Numbered from the stretch's first letter, positions 53,420 through 63,002 are shown. The stretch is 64,000 bases of DNA from RZZS01 sp964491785 (GCA_964491785.1 CAZBGS010000001.1:1-64000); one strand, 5' to 3'. Made by a program: numbers and translations. The notes: generated by a model from the letters alone, not told the origin.

Positions 53420-53504
53420 TGGTGCGGGCGAAGGGACTTGAACCCCCACGGGATACCCCACTAGATCCTAAGTCTAGCGCGTCTACCAGTTTCGCCACGC
53501 CCGC
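53420..53504 (-). tRNA. tRNA-Leu (TAG)
   Basis: 85 nt with encoded CCA and a long variable arm. On the minus strand: acceptor GCGGGCG/CGCCCGC, anticodon stem CTAGA/TCTAG with loop CTTAGGA (anticodon TAG), T arm with TTCAAGT. Confidence 0.96.
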
Positions 53505-53540
53505 CAAGCCGTAATCACAAAACAGAATTTCAGGGAAAAT

Positions 53541-55019
53541 TCAAGTTAATTCCCTCAAAACTGCCGGAATTAAGTCAGGCAAGTCGGAAGCAATCAGGCC
53601 AGGGCCGAAAGAATAGGCGGCTTCTCCCTGGATCCAGGCGGATGCGCATGATGCCTCGAATGCCGGTACGCCCTGAGCCATAAGTCCGGCTATCATTCCG
53701 GCGAGAACGTCTCCGGAACCGGCGGTCGCAAGCAAGGGCGGGCCGTTGGTGTTTACAATGCATTTTCCATCGGGTGTTGCTATTATCGTGTCGGCACCTT
53801 TGAATACGATAACGGCGCCGCAGAGGGCTGCCGCCTCGATGGCTCTTATCGGCTTTATGCCCTCAAGATCGTCAAACAGACGTTCGAACTCGCCTTCATG
53901 CGGGGTTAAAACGCATTTTTTATGTAGCAGTTCGAAGAATTCTTCCCTCTGACCCTGAAAAACGTTAAGCGCATCAGCATCCAGAACAAGTGACTTGTTT
54001 TCGCCCATCGCCAGGCAATCCAGCACCGCCTTGCGCAAACCTTCCTTATCCTTGCGACCTGCGCCCGGGCCAAGAATTGCTGCGTTGCGCCGGTCATCCT
54101 GCAAATGGGAGGAAAAGGAATCAAGGGTTTCATATGATTCAAATATAAGGCCAGGAAGGTAAGAGCGATATACGTCTGCCGTATTACCGGGGCCAACTAT
54201 CGTGCAGATCCCGGTTCTTATTCGCATGGCCGAATGTGCGGCAAGCAGAGCAGCGCCGGTCATATCCGGGCCCCCCAGAACTATCAGGTGACCAAGGGTG
54301 TATTTGTTATCGAAATATGACTTGCGCCTGACTTTGTTTCTCCAGAGCATTGGATGGTTTTCATAGGCGGCTACACCAGTCTCTGTCAGAACCGAAGTCT
54401 GGATGCCGATATCATGAACGGCTATCGGCCCGCAATATGCCATACCTGGCATCAACACCTGGCCCAGCTTCTTGCGAAAAAAAGTGACGGTCATGGAGGC
54501 GTTCAAGGTGTTTTCGTCCGCCTGACCGGTATTGCCGTTCACGCCGCTTGGAATGTCAACTGCGATTACGACTGGCCTCGCTTTCCGCAGCCTGCTGAAT
54601 AGATTGGCCGCAGGTGCGGGGAGGGTGCCTCTAAATCCAGTGCCGAAAACAGCGTCGACTATCACTTCGTTTTCATCAATTTCTATATTATCAAATGGAA
54701 GAATCTCACCTTTCCATTCATGAGCCGCGCGCAAGGCGTCTTCGCCAAGTTCAGAAATGGTTTTAAAGCAGGCGAGCCTTACTCTCCAGCCGCTTTCCGA
54801 CAATATGCGGGCAATGACAAAGCCATCCCCGCCATTATTGCCGGGGCCGCAAAGAACCAATGCCTTGCGATTATCGAGGTATTCAGTGATTTCTTCAGCG
54901 ACAGCGCGACCAGCATTCTGCATCAAAGAATAGCTGTCGATGCCCGCATTTATGGTCAGGCGATCTGCTTCCCGCATCTGTTCTGCGCTGATTATTTCTA
55001 CTGGAAAAATACGCGGCAT
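53541..55019 (-). CDS. nnr: Bifunctional NAD(P)HX epimerase/dehydratase
   Basis: Repairs hydrated NADH/NADPH. The N-terminal epimerase domain (YjeF_N: ADRLTINAGIDSYSLMQNAGRA, LCGPGNNGGDGFVIARIL) is fused to a C-terminal ribokinase-like dehydratase (LVLDADALNVF, LTPHEGEFERLF, NGPPLLATAGSGDVLAGMIAG). The total is 492 residues, the usual length of the fusion. It lies between two tRNA genes on the minus strand. Confidence 0.94.
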   Translation of the reverse strand: MPRIFPVEIISAEQMREADRLTINAGIDSYSLMQNAGRAVAEEITEYLDNRKALVLCGPGNNGGDGFVIARILSESGWRVRLACFKTISELGEDALRAAHEWKGEILPFDNIEIDENEVIVDAVFGTGFRGTLPAPAANLFSRLRKARPVVIAVDIPSGVNGNTGQADENTLNASMTVTFFRKKLGQVLMPGMAYCGPIAVHDIGIQTSVLTETGVAAYENHPMLWRNKVRRKSYFDNKYTLGHLIVLGGPDMTGAALLAAHSAMRIRTGICTIVGPGNTADVYRSYLPGLIFESYETLDSFSSHLQDDRRNAAILGPGAGRKDKEGLRKAVLDCLAMGENKSLVLDADALNVFQGQREEFFELLHKKCVLTPHEGEFERLFDDLEGIKPIRAIEAAALCGAVIVFKGADTIIATPDGKCIVNTNGPPLLATAGSGDVLAGMIAGLMAQGVPAFEASCASAWIQGEAAYSFGPGLIASDLPDLIPAVLRELT

Positions 55020-55092
55020 ATCTAATCCCGGTTAAATCATTACTAATGAAATTAACCGGAATTAATTGTTTTGCAATCAAAACCATATTAAA

Positions 55093-55168
55093 TGGGGCGG
55101 CTGATGGGGATCGAACCCACGACGACTCGGACCACAACCGAGTGCTCTACCACTGAGCTACAGCCGCC
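55093..55168 (-). tRNA. tRNA-His (GTG)
   Basis: 76 nt. The anticodon loop is TTGTGGT (anticodon GTG). The encoded extra G at -1 pairs opposite C73, followed by CCA, so this is the canonical bacterial form recognised by ordinary HisRS, not the G-1-less form with A73 of some alphaproteobacteria. Confidence 0.95.
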
Positions 55169-55355
55169 GTAAGAAATGCACTTATGAAATGCCTTATATC
55201 AGGCACAGAATCAAGCTTAATATATTTAAAATGTGTTTTGGAATTTGTTCAAAAAGAATCATACTTTGAAAAGCGATTTGTTAGTTGAAAATTGCATGGC
55301 CGTTATGCTATCAGAACATATCTCCTTTATTTAACCATTTATCTTGAGGGAAAAG

Positions 55356-56786
55356 ATGTCAGAAAAACCAATCACAGTTAAGAGTACAGCTGAGCTTTTA
55401 AAATACGTAGAGGATAATAATATCCAATACGTGGATCTGAATTTTACTGACATCCGCGGTAAATGGCAGCATATGACCCAGCACGTCAAGACGGTTGATG
55501 AAAGCCTGCTGGAAGATGGCATCTTCTTTGATGGATCGTCAATGCTCGGCTGGAAGGTGATCAATGAATCGGATATGAACCTGAAGCCTGATATTTCCAA
55601 GGTCATGGTCGATCCTTTTGCGGCGCAGCCGACCATCAAAATTCTTTGCGACGTTATAGAGCCTACTGATGGCAAGCCATACAAGCGATGCCCGCGCTCT
55701 ATCGCCAAGGCGGCGGAGAAATATATGCGCAGCACTGGCATAGGCGATGTCGCGTATTTCGGGCCGGAACCGGAATTCTTCATTTTTGACGACGTGCGCA
55801 TCAGCACCGAACCCAACAAGGTAGGATTCTTCGTCGATAGCGAGGAAGCCCCTTATAATTCCGGTCGCGAATATGACGAGGGCAACCTTGGGCATCGTCC
55901 CAAAGTCAAGGGCGGATACATGCCTGAAATGCCGATTGACAGCCTATCTGACATCCGGGCTGAAATGCTCAGTGTTATGGCGGTCATGGGGCTGCCTGTT
56001 GAAAAGCATCACCACGAAGTCGCACCCTCGCAGTGCGAACTTGGACTCTCTTTCTCATCGATGGTCGACAGTGCCGATAACGTCCAGATATACAAACATG
56101 TGGTTCACAATGTTGCCGAGGCTTATGGCAAAACCGCCACTTTCCTGCCGAAGCCCATGATTGGCGACAACGGTTCGGGGATGCACTGCCACCAGTCGAT
56201 TTGGAAGGCTGGCAAGCCGCTATTCGCAGGTGACAAATACGCGGGGCTTTCCGATAACGCACTTTACTATATCGGCGGGATCATTAAACACGCCCGCGCG
56301 CTGAATGCGATCACCAACCCGACAACCAACAGCTACAAACGTCTGGTTCCCGGTTACGAGGCGCCGGTGCTTCTGGCTTATTCGTCGCGGAACCGCTCAG
56401 CCTCATGTCGTATTCCGCATGGCACTTCGCCGAAAGCAAAGCGCGTGGAAGTTCGTTTTCCGGATCCTTGCGCCAATCCATATCTGGCTTTTGCAGCGAT
56501 GCTTATGGCTGGTATCGACGGTATCCAGAACAAGATTCATCCGGGCGATGCCATCGACAAAAACCTTTACGAACTGCCGGAAGAAGAATTGCTCAAGGTT
56601 CCAACGGTATGCGGTTCGCTCAGGGAATCGCTTGAAGCAATCAGGACTGATTGCGACTTCCTCCTTAAAGGGGATGTTTTCACGAGCGATACGCTCGCAG
56701 CCTATATCGACATCAAGCTTGAGGAAGTAGAGATGTTCGAAACGATGCCTCATCCAATTGAATATTACATGTATTATTCATCTTAA
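55356..56786 (+). CDS. glnA: Glutamine synthetase type I
   Basis: Makes glutamine from glutamate and ammonia. The ATG at 55356 gives 476 residues, near the GSI norm of 470; a TTG twelve bases upstream is rejected. Motifs: FDGSSMLGWK, GPEPEFFIFDDV, EKHHHEVAPSQCEL, NGSGMHCHQSIWK and NRSASCRIP. The adenylylation Tyr is present in NLYELPEEELLKVP, so GlnE control is likely. The gene is not preceded by glnB; a tRNA-His lies upstream. A strong terminator follows. Confidence 0.96.
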   Translation: MSEKPITVKSTAELLKYVEDNNIQYVDLNFTDIRGKWQHMTQHVKTVDESLLEDGIFFDGSSMLGWKVINESDMNLKPDISKVMVDPFAAQPTIKILCDVIEPTDGKPYKRCPRSIAKAAEKYMRSTGIGDVAYFGPEPEFFIFDDVRISTEPNKVGFFVDSEEAPYNSGREYDEGNLGHRPKVKGGYMPEMPIDSLSDIRAEMLSVMAVMGLPVEKHHHEVAPSQCELGLSFSSMVDSADNVQIYKHVVHNVAEAYGKTATFLPKPMIGDNGSGMHCHQSIWKAGKPLFAGDKYAGLSDNALYYIGGIIKHARALNAITNPTTNSYKRLVPGYEAPVLLAYSSRNRSASCRIPHGTSPKAKRVEVRFPDPCANPYLAFAAMLMAGIDGIQNKIHPGDAIDKNLYELPEEELLKVPTVCGSLRESLEAIRTDCDFLLKGDVFTSDTLAAYIDIKLEEVEMFETMPHPIEYYMYYSS

Positions 56787-56801
56787 TTGAATGATATCAG
56801 G

Positions 56802-56832
56802 AAAAGGCCCTCGGATAGAGGGCCTTTTTGTT
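56802..56832 (+). terminator. Rho-independent terminator after glnA
   Basis: AAAAGGCCCTC pairs with GAGGGCCTTTT around a 5-nt loop, followed by further T. The A-rich left flank could also stop the convergent gene. Confidence 0.93.
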
Positions 56833-56867
56833 TTCAAAAATGTTATCGGAGCGCGAAACAGGATGTC

Positions 56868-58025
56868 TTATTCGTTTTCAAATCTTTCATAGGCCGGGGT
56901 GCCAGGTCTGACAGATTCTGATACAAATCTGAAAACCTCGATGTTTTGAGCCCAATTATAAAAGTCATCTTCGCGCGATGGAGTTACCATAGTAATTATG
57001 TAATTATACTGCTCTTTTTCTGATAATACGGCAAACCAGTATTCATATCTTAAACTGCGAAAATTTTTTGAGGAGATATCATAAACTTCAACATTCGCGG
57101 CTTCTATATGCGGGCCGAATTCGTAGTGGCTAATAGTTTCTCGCAGGTTGCCAACCTCAAAACCAGTGGACTTTTTTAGAGAGTCGTTAACTCTTTTAAT
57201 CTCAGTGGCCAGATCGGTATCATATTTGTCGACAGCATGGACATCAACTTTACCGTAGAGACGATCTTCGCCAACAATATTAACAAGAAATGCATGCATC
57301 CGGACGATATCCCTGATCATGGGAGTGCGAAGTTCCCAGGATAGAGGATAGTCAAATTCCACAAGATCAAGGAAAATATAAGTGTCTGTGGCTTCCGCGT
57401 ATTCTGAGGCAGGATTTAACAGTTCAAAGGATTCAATTACTTTTGACTGCATGGGGCCGCCTGCCTGAGCGTGCTTCAGCGGAACATAATACTGTGCAAG
57501 AATTATTCTTCTGCCATTTGTGAGCGCTACCGCCCTGACCGAGTAGGGGATATCATTTTCTATCAGAACATAATGGGCGATAACCTTATCGTCGGAATAG
57601 ACTTTCAAGCCCTCAAGAGTATAACCATTGGTAAAGACGTAGTGGATAAACCAATTTTTTCCGGTGATCTTATGCTCCATCTCCATGGCCGAAACGGAGA
57701 AGCTGCTTCGCAGGTCGATCATTGGAGGGCTATAATATCTTGCAATTTCACCAACGACTTTTTTGCTAATTATGTAATTTCTGAGGCTTATATCTTCAAG
57801 TACCTGCCATTCTTTGGGAATAGCGACGCGGAAGGCGAGTTCAGGATCTTCTTTTGGTTCGATTTCTACTATATTAGTAGAGTTTTTGAATTCCTCATCG
57901 CTTAGAGGCGCGTATTCGGGAAGCGGAGGAATTTCTTTAATTTCCATAGAAAAACCGCTTGGGGGAGCCAAGACCAAAACGGCAAGCAAAACCAGAAACA
58001 ATTTTTTCACAGAAACAATACTCAT
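56868..58025 (-). CDS. Exported protein with two similar domains, unknown function
   Basis: 385 residues from the ATG at 58025 (GAGAG upstream). The signal peptide (KKLFLVLLAVLVLAPPSGFS) suggests a periplasmic product. Two halves share a pattern: a start like FRVAIPKEWQV (about residues 65-75) and VEFDYPLSWEL (about 225-235), a long beta-rich part, and an end like VIESFELL (about 197) and NIEVFRFV (about 365). This suggests a tandem duplication of a PsbP/Mog1-like domain. It is convergent with glnA and divergent from parE. I do not know the family; the duplication is by eye. Confidence 0.75.
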   Translation of the reverse strand: MSIVSVKKLFLVLLAVLVLAPPSGFSMEIKEIPPLPEYAPLSDEEFKNSTNIVEIEPKEDPELAFRVAIPKEWQVLEDISLRNYIISKKVVGEIARYYSPPMIDLRSSFSVSAMEMEHKITGKNWFIHYVFTNGYTLEGLKVYSDDKVIAHYVLIENDIPYSVRAVALTNGRRIILAQYYVPLKHAQAGGPMQSKVIESFELLNPASEYAEATDTYIFLDLVEFDYPLSWELRTPMIRDIVRMHAFLVNIVGEDRLYGKVDVHAVDKYDTDLATEIKRVNDSLKKSTGFEVGNLRETISHYEFGPHIEAANVEVYDISSKNFRSLRYEYWFAVLSEKEQYNYIITMVTPSREDDFYNWAQNIEVFRFVSESVRPGTPAYERFENE

Positions 58026-58205
58026 CAATCTCTCATTCAGCTGTTTAGATTGAAACTAATTTCATTGTAATCCAAGTTTACCCCGAGCGCATATTTAAAC
58101 TGACATTACATAGCTACAGGAAATCGTAAATAAAGCTGGTAAACAGGTGATATGATGGTTTAACAATATTGCCATATACATTGCAGAATAACATAACTAG
58201 TGGCC

Positions 58206-60242
58206 ATGTCAGATCTATTTAGCAGCAATGCCGCGGTTCGTGATGATTCATACATGGCCGCGGATATAGAGGTTCTTGAAGGGCTGGAGCCAGTTCGCCG
58301 CAGGCCGGGAATGTACATCGGCGGTACTGATGAGCGAGCGCTTCATCATCTTGTCGGCGAGATTCTGGATAACTCGATGGACGAGGCTGTGGCTGGTTAT
58401 GCCAGTCGGATAGAAGTCGAACTGATGGCGGATAATTCAGTTTGCATACGCGACAACGGGCGAGGGATTCCCGTCGACGCACATCCAAGATATCCTGACA
58501 AATCCGCGCTTGAAGTCATTATGACCACTTTACATTCGGGAGGAAAATTCGGTGGCAAGGCTTACCAGACATCCGGTGGTCTGCATGGTGTCGGAGTCTC
58601 GGTTGTCAATGCGCTATCCGACTGGATGTGGATAGAAGTTGCAAGGGACAAAAAACTGTACAGGCAGAAATATTCCAGAGGCCTTGCCATATCAAAGCTC
58701 GAGAATCTCGGGCCTGTCAGCAACCGTCGGGGCACAGTTGTATGCTTCCATCCCGATCCACTGATCTTTGGTGAATCGGCCAGACTAAAGCCGTCATGGA
58801 TGTATCAGATGGCGAGATCAAAGGCGTATCTTTTCCGAGGAGTTGAAATCAGATGGAAGGTTGATCAATCTCTCCTGAAACCAGAGAGCAAAATTTCTGC
58901 TGAAGAAACATTCCATTTTCCCAATGGCTTGATGGACTTTCTTCAGTCGGTACTTGATGACAAAGAGATGGTCACCCAATCGCCGTTTTACGGGGAGGCC
59001 AATTTGCCCGACCATGCCGGGAAAGTGGAATTTGCAATTGCCTGGCCCAGAGATGGCGAAGGTTTTATTCATTCATATTGCAATACAATTCCAACTCCGC
59101 AGGGGGGAACGCACGAGACAGGATTGCGGACGGCGCTGTCTCGTTCTCTCAAGGGTTACGGCGAGATGATTGGCAGCAGGCGCGCGCCGATGATTACCGC
59201 TGATGACGTTATGAACGGCGCGGCTGTGCTTGTATCGGTGTTTTTGCGGAACCCTCAATTCCAGGGGCAAACCAAGGAAAAGCTTGCCACGTCCGAAGCG
59301 GCGAGATGGGTGGATGTCGCAATTAAGGATCATTTCGATCATTGGCTCTCGGCTGACCCGAATGCGAGCCGGGATCTTCTCGACAGCATTATTGAACGAG
59401 CAGAGGAACGGCAGCGCAAACGCGAAGACCGTCAACTAGCGCGCAAAACGGCAGTTCGCAAAATGCGGCTTCCGGGCAAGTTGGCCGATTGCTCCCGGAC
59501 GGAGGCAGAAGGAACCGAGCTTTTTATCGTCGAGGGCGACAGTGCCGGCGGCTCCGCCAAGCAGGCGCGAAATCGTGAGATCCAGGCGGTTCTGCCGCTC
59601 AGGGGAAAAATTCTCAATGTTGTAAGCGCGTCAAAAGATAAAATGAGGGCTAATCAGGAAATTCAGGATCTTACGCAGGCTCTTGGTTGTGGGTCGGGCA
59701 AGGATTTCCGGCTGGACGCTTTAAGATATGAAAAAGTTATCATAATGACTGACGCCGATGTCGACGGTGCTCATATCGCTGCGCTCCTGATCACTTTTTT
59801 CTACACGCAAATGCGCGGACTTATTGAGAACGGCCATCTTTATCTGGCCCAGCCTCCGTTATACAGGCTGGTAAGTGGCAACGTTTCGCAATATGCCCGG
59901 GATGAAGCGCATCGCGAGGAACTGTTAAACAGTGTATTTAAGAATACGAGCAAGGTTGAGACAAGCCGGTTTAAGGGACTTGGTGAGATGCCGGCGGCGC
60001 AGCTTCGGGAAACCACCATGAATCCCGAAACCAGGTCTTTGCTGCGGATTACCTTGCCGGACGCAATTGCTTCTCTGGGGCTTTCCGGTACTCTGGGAAT
60101 TGAAGAAAATACGGAGATTTCGCTAAAGACTTCCTATCAGGATGTCGATGACCTGGTAGAGCGTCTGATGGGTCGCAATGCGGAACCCAGATTCCGTTTC
60201 ATTCAGGAAAACGCCAGGTTCGTCGAGGACGTGGATATCTAA
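58206..60242 (+). CDS. parE: DNA topoisomerase IV subunit B
   Basis: ATPase subunit of Topo IV. The GHKL domain shows EGLEPVRRRPGMYIGGTD, EILDNSMDEAVAG, IRDNGRGIPVD and YQTSGGLHGVGVSVVNALSD. The TOPRIM domain has FIVEGDSAGGSAKQARNR and TDADVDGAHI. Length 678 from the ATG at 58206 (a GTG lies two codons earlier), shorter than GyrB because the GyrB insert is missing. Partner of parC at 8.4 kb. Confidence 0.95.
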   Translation: MSDLFSSNAAVRDDSYMAADIEVLEGLEPVRRRPGMYIGGTDERALHHLVGEILDNSMDEAVAGYASRIEVELMADNSVCIRDNGRGIPVDAHPRYPDKSALEVIMTTLHSGGKFGGKAYQTSGGLHGVGVSVVNALSDWMWIEVARDKKLYRQKYSRGLAISKLENLGPVSNRRGTVVCFHPDPLIFGESARLKPSWMYQMARSKAYLFRGVEIRWKVDQSLLKPESKISAEETFHFPNGLMDFLQSVLDDKEMVTQSPFYGEANLPDHAGKVEFAIAWPRDGEGFIHSYCNTIPTPQGGTHETGLRTALSRSLKGYGEMIGSRRAPMITADDVMNGAAVLVSVFLRNPQFQGQTKEKLATSEAARWVDVAIKDHFDHWLSADPNASRDLLDSIIERAEERQRKREDRQLARKTAVRKMRLPGKLADCSRTEAEGTELFIVEGDSAGGSAKQARNREIQAVLPLRGKILNVVSASKDKMRANQEIQDLTQALGCGSGKDFRLDALRYEKVIIMTDADVDGAHIAALLITFFYTQMRGLIENGHLYLAQPPLYRLVSGNVSQYARDEAHREELLNSVFKNTSKVETSRFKGLGEMPAAQLRETTMNPETRSLLRITLPDAIASLGLSGTLGIEENTEISLKTSYQDVDDLVERLMGRNAEPRFRFIQENARFVEDVDI

Positions 60243-60523
60243 ATCAATCAATAACAGTTCATTGCTAAAGTCAGGTCGCCGCTTTCAACGGCGTACTGGC
60301 CCTATGTTTTGCGCAAGTGATAGGCTATTGTATTGCTAAAAATAAAGCATATTATAATAATAAAAACTAGTAATACTATAAGTTCTTAGTAGGCATACTT
60401 TTAATGAAACATAATATATAGATTTAATGCGTGCGGCAATTAAAAAACAAAAATTAAATCTTGAAAATTATTTCTGTACATCATATATTCATGCGGAAAT
60501 ACTAAAACAAGGTAAGAGGGCGC
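60243..60523. other. A/T-rich 281-bp intergenic region
   Basis: Gene-free stretch between parE and the next gene. A short stem CGCCG/CGGCG lies at about 60277-60293, without a T run. From about 60350 the sequence is strongly A/T-rich, as for a promoter region. A 39-codon frame from 60427 has no ribosome site. No other structure is seen. Confidence 0.4.
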
Positions 60524-61471
60524 ATGAGATATACAGCTGGAATTGAATGTGGCAGAAATCTGTTACTGGATGGTTGTGATTTCTTTTTGGACAGCATCGA
60601 CAGATCTCTAAAGGAAGACCCGGTAGGGGCAATCAAGGCAATTCGCAAGCTGTTTGCCAATCTCATAAAAAAAGCAATTCACAGGCCTGGTCATGATCTT
60701 AATCAGGCGTTATTCAATCCTGGCCTGGATGATGTCGAGTCAATCGCCAGACTATCAAAAACCAAGGCCTTCCGGTTGTATCGCAGTTCTTTGCCTGAGG
60801 AAGGCCGTTTGGCGCTGGACGATCTTAGCAATATTAATGCTGATATATCAGGGTTAAATACGTCTTTACAAATTCTCTGGCATTTCGACCCTTGCTTAAA
60901 TCCGGAGATCTCAGCTGCTGTCGAGCTTTTCAGAAAACTTAATAACTCATTGTCTGTCGATCCGCTTGAAAGAATCACTCTTCAGTCTTCTCCACGAATC
61001 TTGCAGCTGCTAGAAATAATGCATTCACCGGTGAACAGGGATTGTATCGCCGACGCGTATCTGCGAGACAGGCTTGCTGAATTTTTTGGTTTTTCAAAAG
61101 AACTTGGAAAATTTGTTGAAGGTATCAGAAGAGAGTTATATGAGAATAATAAATATATCAGCCGCCTGAACAGAGTTATTACCCAGCTGAAGGAGCGGCC
61201 TGAGGAGTATTTCCATGAGCTTACCGATGATCCTACATCCTCGTTCAAGATTTATTTCGAAGAACGTTTTCCAAAGCTTAGTCAAATATATAACAGGCTT
61301 TCTAAAAGACTGACGATAAATAATAGAGATAAATTTTTAAATGATATCGATTTAATCTTATTTGATTATACCAATCTCAGGGAAGGCCGGTGGGCAAAAC
61401 GTATGGCCAATGAGATAAAGTCTTTGTCGGATCGCCGCCAAAGCCGGTCGGGCGCTTTGGAAATGTCTTGA
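60524..61471 (+). CDS. Protein of unknown function (315 residues)
   Basis: Soluble, largely helical and charged protein with no signal peptide or membrane segment; AGAGGGCGC precedes the ATG. Noticeable stretches are the basic IKKAIHRPGHDLNQALFNPG near residue 50, a middle with repeated Leu, and a C-terminal coiled-coil-like part (RLNRVITQLKERPEEYFHEL). I recognise no domain. It stands behind an A/T-rich region with its own likely promoter and is followed 43 bp later by a small gene, with which it may be cotranscribed. Confidence 0.7.
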   Translation: MRYTAGIECGRNLLLDGCDFFLDSIDRSLKEDPVGAIKAIRKLFANLIKKAIHRPGHDLNQALFNPGLDDVESIARLSKTKAFRLYRSSLPEEGRLALDDLSNINADISGLNTSLQILWHFDPCLNPEISAAVELFRKLNNSLSVDPLERITLQSSPRILQLLEIMHSPVNRDCIADAYLRDRLAEFFGFSKELGKFVEGIRRELYENNKYISRLNRVITQLKERPEEYFHELTDDPTSSFKIYFEERFPKLSQIYNRLSKRLTINNRDKFLNDIDLILFDYTNLREGRWAKRMANEIKSLSDRRQSRSGALEMS

Positions 61472-61514
61472 GCTAGATTCGGAACTTTCTTGTCATTTAC
61501 ATGTTAATTTTCCG

Positions 61515-61664
61515 ATGATCTCAGACAAAAGGAAGAATCGCAAAAAAGGAAACGGTGATATTGACAGGGCGCTGGAAGAAACTTTTCCTGCTAGCGACCC
61601 TCCGTCCTGGGGGTCGCCTGGGACTGCGGGAAAGAAGAAGGGCTTTCGAAAAAATAATAACTAA
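61515..61664 (+). CDS. Small basic protein with the LEETFPASDPPSW motif
   Basis: 49-residue product, too short for routine ORF calls. Lys/Arg-rich ends flank RALEETFPASDPPSWGS. The core matches a motif I recall from short conserved proteobacterial proteins of unknown function (LEETFPASDPPSW). It ends 4 bp into the convergent YihY gene. No clear ribosome site is seen before the ATG, so the start is less certain than the existence of the gene. Confidence 0.65.
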   Translation: MISDKRKNRKKGNGDIDRALEETFPASDPPSWGSPGTAGKKKGFRKNNN

Positions 61665-62599
61665 TTTTTACCTATGACATTGTCCGCTACGTATGCGCCG
61701 CGTTCGCCCATGGGCTTGTCGGGGCCGATTGTGGTGTCTTTATCGGTTTGCAGTTCGATTTCAGCATCGATAATTGCACCGAGCAGAACAATTACCGCCG
61801 ATAGCCACAGCCACATCAGCAAAACCACTACTGCGCCAAGAGAGCCGTATGTTTCATTGTAATTTGAAAAATTAGAGACATAGAAAGAAAAACCGGCTGA
61901 AATTATTACCCATAAGAACGTTGCGAGCAGGGAGCCGAAAGTAATCCAGCGCCATTTGGCTTTTCTTCTTGAGGGGCCAAAACGGTAAAGTATCGAAATA
62001 GCAAGTGTGGAAAATGCTATCAGGAACAGCCAACGCAAGATCTGATAAACCGGCAGTATTGATTCGTTAATTCCCAGCCAGCCGAGCAGGCCGGGGGAAA
62101 CGATTATTGCGGCCACAACAATCAAAAGTAATAGCAACAGGCCTGATGTCATTACAAAGGCCAGAATCGATATAATTATAAAATTTCTTTTTTCTTTTTC
62201 TCGGTAAATATTATTTAACGCAACAATAAAGCTTTTTATTATTCTGGATGAACCGAATAATGCTAGCGCCGTACTAATCAGAAAGCCCAGCCCTAGAGTT
62301 CTGGTCTGACTTTCCGCAAGTTTTCTTGACTGATTCTGGATTATCGCAAGAGCCTGTTCGGGCAGTATTTCGTTAAAGCGGTCGATAGTTTCCGAAATCC
62401 TCTCAGGATCGGCGAATATCCCCCAAATGGATATAGCGGCCGCGATGCCCGGGAATATTGACAGAAGCGAGTAAAAGGCTATTCCGGCTGATATTAAGGG
62501 AACATTGTAAGCCGAATAGCTTTTTATCGATCGTTTCAAAATCTCCAGCCATGCCGGTGATGACATTTTAAACCGGGTGAGGGCTTTGATACCTTTCAT
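61661..62599 (-). CDS. YihY/BrkB-family inner-membrane protein
   Basis: 312 residues with six predicted membrane helices, e.g. VPLISAGIAFYSLLSIFPGI, the family signature at the N-terminus, and GSLGAVVVLLMWLWLSAVIV near the end. Once misnamed ribonuclease BN; the real function of the family is unknown, with transport suggested. The C-terminus overlaps the small upstream gene by 4 bp in convergent orientation. Confidence 0.88.
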   Translation of the reverse strand: MKGIKALTRFKMSSPAWLEILKRSIKSYSAYNVPLISAGIAFYSLLSIFPGIAAAISIWGIFADPERISETIDRFNEILPEQALAIIQNQSRKLAESQTRTLGLGFLISTALALFGSSRIIKSFIVALNNIYREKEKRNFIIISILAFVMTSGLLLLLLIVVAAIIVSPGLLGWLGINESILPVYQILRWLFLIAFSTLAISILYRFGPSRRKAKWRWITFGSLLATFLWVIISAGFSFYVSNFSNYNETYGSLGAVVVLLMWLWLSAVIVLLGAIIDAEIELQTDKDTTIGPDKPMGERGAYVADNVIGKN

Positions 62600-62656
62600 C
62601 CCGTGGACTTACGTGCGGCACCAGACTTGTGTTCCCAATGGATCGTGTAACCGGGA

Positions 62657-62815
62657 TTATAACTCTGTTGAGCGCATCCGGAGAGGATTGCAGGCGTTTA
62701 GCCGTCTCAGATCGCTGATCAAGCTGATCAGATAAATATCCCTGGCCATGAATTCGGTGTCGGATGGGACGGGTAAAGGTTTTGTGTCGTAATTTTTTTT
62801 GCGGCGACCTTTCAT
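62657..62815 (-). CDS. Short ORF upstream of yihY with strong ribosome site
   Basis: 52-codon frame starting MKGRRKKNYDTKPLPVPSD and ending RSTEL. AGGAG lies 7 bp before its ATG. A longer overlapping frame from the TTG at 62822 has no ribosome site and is not used. It lies 57 bp before yihY on the same strand, so it may be a leader or a small companion protein. Family unknown. Confidence 0.45.
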   Translation of the reverse strand: MKGRRKKNYDTKPLPVPSDTEFMARDIYLISLISDLRRLNACNPLRMRSTEL

Positions 62816-63002
62816 TTGTCAAGCTCCTTCTTGCTCTTATTGAAAAGTAGCAAGCAAAAACGGCTTTTTAAGAGAGGCATTGTGAAAAAATGGATGAAAA
62901 CTAATGATGCATTTGTGGCAGGAGCAACAAATCGAACTATATGCCGATTATGCACTTGATTTTATCGACCGAGTTCATTACTCATATTGCTCATTGAGTT
63001 GC

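Noticed and set aside
55290..55320. Sigma-54 promoter before glnA
   Set aside because: A TGGC...TGCT pair is present but the GG-GC spacing is too short for a -24/-12 promoter.
60427..60546. 39-codon frame in the A/T-rich gap after parE
   Set aside because: No ribosome site and it runs into the start of the next gene.
62568..62822. 84-codon minus-strand frame overlapping yihY
   Set aside because: It starts at a TTG without ribosome site; a different frame with AGGAG fits better.
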